Shown here: positions 5,684-6,986 of the stretch, piece after piece
How positions within the stretch are numbered: the first letter of the stretch is position 1
Layout of the letters: the number at the start of each line of letters is the position of its first letter
Source: DASPXK01 sp035637315
GTDB taxonomy: Bacteria; Chloroflexota; UBA6077; JACCZL01
Reading direction: 5' to 3'
NCBI GenBank assembly: GCA_035637315.1
Contig: DASPXK010000155.1
Location: 1 to 6,986 of the forward strand
Length of the DNA stretch: 6,986 nucleotides
The notes under the pieces: generated by a model
Databases searched by the model: none
What the model was told of the DNA's origin: nothing
What the model saw: only the letters and a program-made list of their open reading frames with translations
Position numbers and translations under genes: made by a program

Positions 5684-5870
5684 TCAAGGATCGATACGTA
5701 TCAGGCACCTTAGTGGCCTTACCCGGTCCCTGGCGACTCGCGGCTGCCGACTGCCTATCGCACGCTCTACTTGGAGACTGACCGTCACGCCGGGCAAGGC
5801 GAGCCCGTCCCAGGCCGTCTCGTCGGCGTCCTCCCGGTCGTTGTCCTTGTCGCGGGCCTTGCGCCCAGGT
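5684..5870 (-). pseudogene. Possible remnant of an SdrD-B-like (Cna-B-type) surface-protein domain
   Basis: This covers most of the 219-bp spacer (5674-5892) between divergent genes. The minus strand reads, in one open frame, ARDKDNDREDADETAWDG followed directly by LALPGVTVSLQ (about 5771-5857). It runs to TGA at 5684-5686, 10 bp before the anchor gene start. The pattern of alternating Asp/Asn, then E, then GLxxPGVTVSL is the hallmark of SdrD-B domains, the calcium-binding beta-sandwich repeats of bacterial surface proteins. After VSLQ the expected strands are absent, and no start codon with a ribosome site exists, so it looks like a decayed fragment rather than a gene. Chance similarity of a short acidic stretch is possible. 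Otherwise the spacer shows a 10-bp palindrome GATACGTATC (5693-5702) and no clear promoter for either side. Confidence 0.3.
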
Positions 5871-5892
5871 TCAACGAGCAGGATACTGTAGC

Positions 5893-6261
5893 ATGCGACT
5901 GCTGGCCATTCCTGTTGCGCTATTGATTCTACTGGGTGCTTCCAGAGTCGCGGCCGAGTCAGCCCCGGCAGAGGTCGGCGAAGCCGCGCTAGCCGGCGCG
6001 CCTGTCTCCCTCGGCAGCTGGGCGTTGACCGTCTACCCCGTGGGCACGGCGCTGGTAGAGCTGCCGGTTGGAAATCCTACCCTGCGTCCGCAGGCCTTCC
6101 ACCTCGTGCTGATCCTGCTGCGCGCCGACGGCTCAGTCGCCGCCAACCGCTCCACGGACCAGCTTCGGCTGGCGCCCGGCCAGACTTTGTGGATGCGCTT
6201 CACCGTCCGCCACGGCGACGGGGCTGAGAGCGTCGTAATCGTCCCCGTCTCTGACGAATAG
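5893..6261 (+). CDS. Small secreted protein of unknown function
   Basis: I do not recognise a family. The 122 residues begin with a clear Sec signal peptide: basic MR, hydrophobic LLAIPVALLILLGA, and a likely cleavage after SRVAA (about residue 21). There is no lipobox cysteine, and the mature part has no cysteines. It is rich in short alternating hydrophobic stretches (WALTVYPVGTALVELPVGN, AFHLVLILLRADGSVAANRS, QTLWMRFTV, ESVVIVPV). That suggests a single beta-sandwich like FxLYD or Ig-like domains, with the typical 'NPTLRPQAFHLVLILL' comparison strand and 'LAPGQTLWMRF' near the end. The start ATG 5893 has AGGA 9 nt upstream (5880-5883). A terminator follows 18 bp after the stop, so the gene is probably a single transcription unit. 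It is probably exported to the cell surface or periplasm-like space. Confidence 0.75.
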   Translation: MRLLAIPVALLILLGASRVAAESAPAEVGEAALAGAPVSLGSWALTVYPVGTALVELPVGNPTLRPQAFHLVLILLRADGSVAANRSTDQLRLAPGQTLWMRFTVRHGDGAESVVIVPVSDE

Positions 6262-6279
6262 CACGAGGTCGTCAGCCGT

Positions 6280-6304
6280 GAGGCGGGGCTTACCCCCGTC
6301 TTTT
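6280..6304 (+). terminator. Rho-independent terminator after the small secreted-protein gene
   Basis: GAGGCGGGG (6280-6288) pairs with CCCCGTCTT (6294-6302), including two G-T pairs, around a CTTAC loop, with a TTTT run at 6301-6304. It begins 18 bp after the stop at 6259-6261. A second weaker hairpin, CTGACGA (6251-6257) with TCGTCAG (6269-6275), spans the stop codon itself. This is the only hairpin in the window followed by a T-run. Confidence 0.65.
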
Positions 6305-6357
6305 CAGAGGGCGGGGAGCCGGCAGCGTCACCACGGTCTATTCGGACTCCTAGACAG

Positions 6358-6363
6358 TACAAT
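6358..6363 (+). promoter_or_regulatory. Candidate -10 box for the NfeD-family protease gene
   Basis: TACAAT matches TATAAT at five of six positions and sits inside an 8-bp palindrome ACAATTGT (6359-6366). The -35 region 16-18 bp upstream (around GGTCTA, 6335-6340) is poor. The implied start near 6370 leaves about 20-35 nt of leader before the ATG at 6393 or 6405. Its place just after the terminator at 6280-6304 fits a fresh transcription unit. Confidence 0.4.
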
Positions 6364-6392
6364 TGTGTCCGAGAGTGTCCCTGGTAGCCGGG

Positions 6393-6986
6393 ATGGGTCG
6401 GCGCATGCGCTACTTTTTCCTCTCTCTAGTCCTACTTGGACTGTTCGGCCTGGGCGGCGGCGCGCTCGCCCAGGCTGGTCCGGGCAACGTCGACGTCGCT
6501 CGTGCTCGTGGAGTGGTCAACCCGACGCTGGCCGGCTTCTTGACGCGCGCCATTGACGACGCCGAGCGCGATGGAGCGGCGGCCCTGGTCGTCGAGCTTG
6601 ATACTCCCGGCGGCCTGGACAGCTCGATGCGCCAGATCATCCAACGCATCCTGGCTTCACGCGTGCCAGTCATCGTCTACGTAGCGCCGCCGGGCTCCCG
6701 CGCCGGCTCGGCCGGCGTGTACATCAGCTACGCGGCCCATCTAGCCGCCATGGCCCCAAACACCAATATCGGCTCAGCTACCCCAGTCGCGATGGGTGAG
6801 GGCGGTGGCGAGGCGAAGATGTCCGACGAGATGCGCGCCAAGGTGACCAACGATGCGGCCGCCTACATCCGCAGTCTGGCCGAGCGACGGGGGCGTAATG
6901 TCGAGTGGGCCGAGCGAGCGGTGCGCGAAGCGGTCAACGTGACCGAGCAGGAGGCGCTCAGGCTCGGCGTGGTCGACCTCGTCGCC
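6393..6986 (+). CDS. NfeD-family membrane-bound ClpP-class serine protease, N-terminal part
   Basis: The first 198 residues are present and the frame runs off the right edge. A signal peptide or first membrane helix (YFFLSLVLLGLFGLGGGALA, 7-26) leads into a ClpP/crotonase-like protease domain of the PH1510-N type. It shows GVVNPTLAGFLTRAI (40-54), LVVELDTPGGLDSSM (65-79), the nucleophile loop RAGSAGVYIS with Ser106, APNTNIGSATPV (121-132), and the expected catalytic Lys150 in KVTNDAAAYIRSLAE. Ser106/Lys150 fits the Ser-Lys dyad of this family, which cleaves hydrophobic stretches of membrane proteins such as stomatin. Full-length proteins of about 430-460 residues add several membrane helices and a C-terminal OB-fold domain, which should follow outside the window, often with a stomatin/SPFH gene. 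ATG 6393 gives MGRRMR. ATG 6405 is an equally good alternative, with GGATGG upstream. The GTG at 6375 is less likely. Confidence 0.85.
   Translation, partial: MGRRMRYFFLSLVLLGLFGLGGGALAQAGPGNVDVARARGVVNPTLAGFLTRAIDDAERDGAAALVVELDTPGGLDSSMRQIIQRILASRVPVIVYVAPPGSRAGSAGVYISYAAHLAAMAPNTNIGSATPVAMGEGGGEAKMSDEMRAKVTNDAAAYIRSLAERRGRNVEWAERAVREAVNVTEQEALRLGVVDLVA

Noticed and set aside
5693..5702. Palindrome GATACGTATC as an operator
   Set aside because: The symmetry does not extend beyond 10 bp, there is no second copy, and no promoter could be placed beside it with confidence.
6401..6410. Perfect palindrome GCGCATGCGC over a possible start codon
   Set aside because: It is short and made of common GC-rich words, with no second half-site. 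It is probably chance.

Overview
The window is GC-rich, gene-dense bacterial DNA with third codon positions biased to G/C. Gene content suggests a free-living heterotroph, most likely of the phylum Chloroflexota. It includes a type I-beta DAHP-synthase fold, a GatA-like amidase with a small partner, membrane-anchored SGNH hydrolases, an NfeD/ClpP-class protease and a 7-bp GGAATGA intergenic repeat. That assignment is an inference from gene style, not from a marker gene. No rRNA, tRNA, CRISPR array, transposase or phage gene is visible.

Layout. Positions 1-245 (+) are the C-terminal end of an amidohydrolase. A strong nested hairpin (250-305) separates it from a convergent DAHP-synthase-like gene (335-1345, -), which keeps the fold but has lost most catalytic residues. 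A divergent region (1346-1474) carries an extended -10 promoter. It drives a two-gene operon: a 75-residue GatC/AtzG-like protein (1475-1702, +) overlapping by ATGA with a Ser-cisSer-Lys amidase (1699-3106, +). The amidase has a one-base frameshift near 2888.

The amidase converges on a minus-strand pair of membrane-anchored SGNH hydrolases (3131-4366, and 4363-5466 with an N-terminal anchor piece at 5479-5673). A long inverted repeat (3093-3144) contains both convergent stop codons. The two SGNH genes overlap by ATGA, and the overlap lies inside a second long hairpin made of 7-bp tandem repeats (4311-4383). The upstream SGNH gene is split from its membrane anchor by an in-frame TAG.

The 5674-5892 spacer holds what looks like a decayed SdrD-B-like fragment on the minus strand. 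Next come a small secreted protein (5893-6261, +), a rho-independent terminator (6280-6304), a candidate promoter (-10 at 6358-6363), and an NfeD-family membrane serine protease that runs off the right edge (6393-6986, +).

The main points of interest are the apparent pseudoenzyme of the shikimate entry step, the repeat-built hairpin that supplies the stop of one gene and the start of the next, and the inverted repeat carrying two opposing stop codons. Two of the nine genes are interrupted (one frameshift, one nonsense codon). This is either real decay or consensus error, and it matters for how far the rest can be read.
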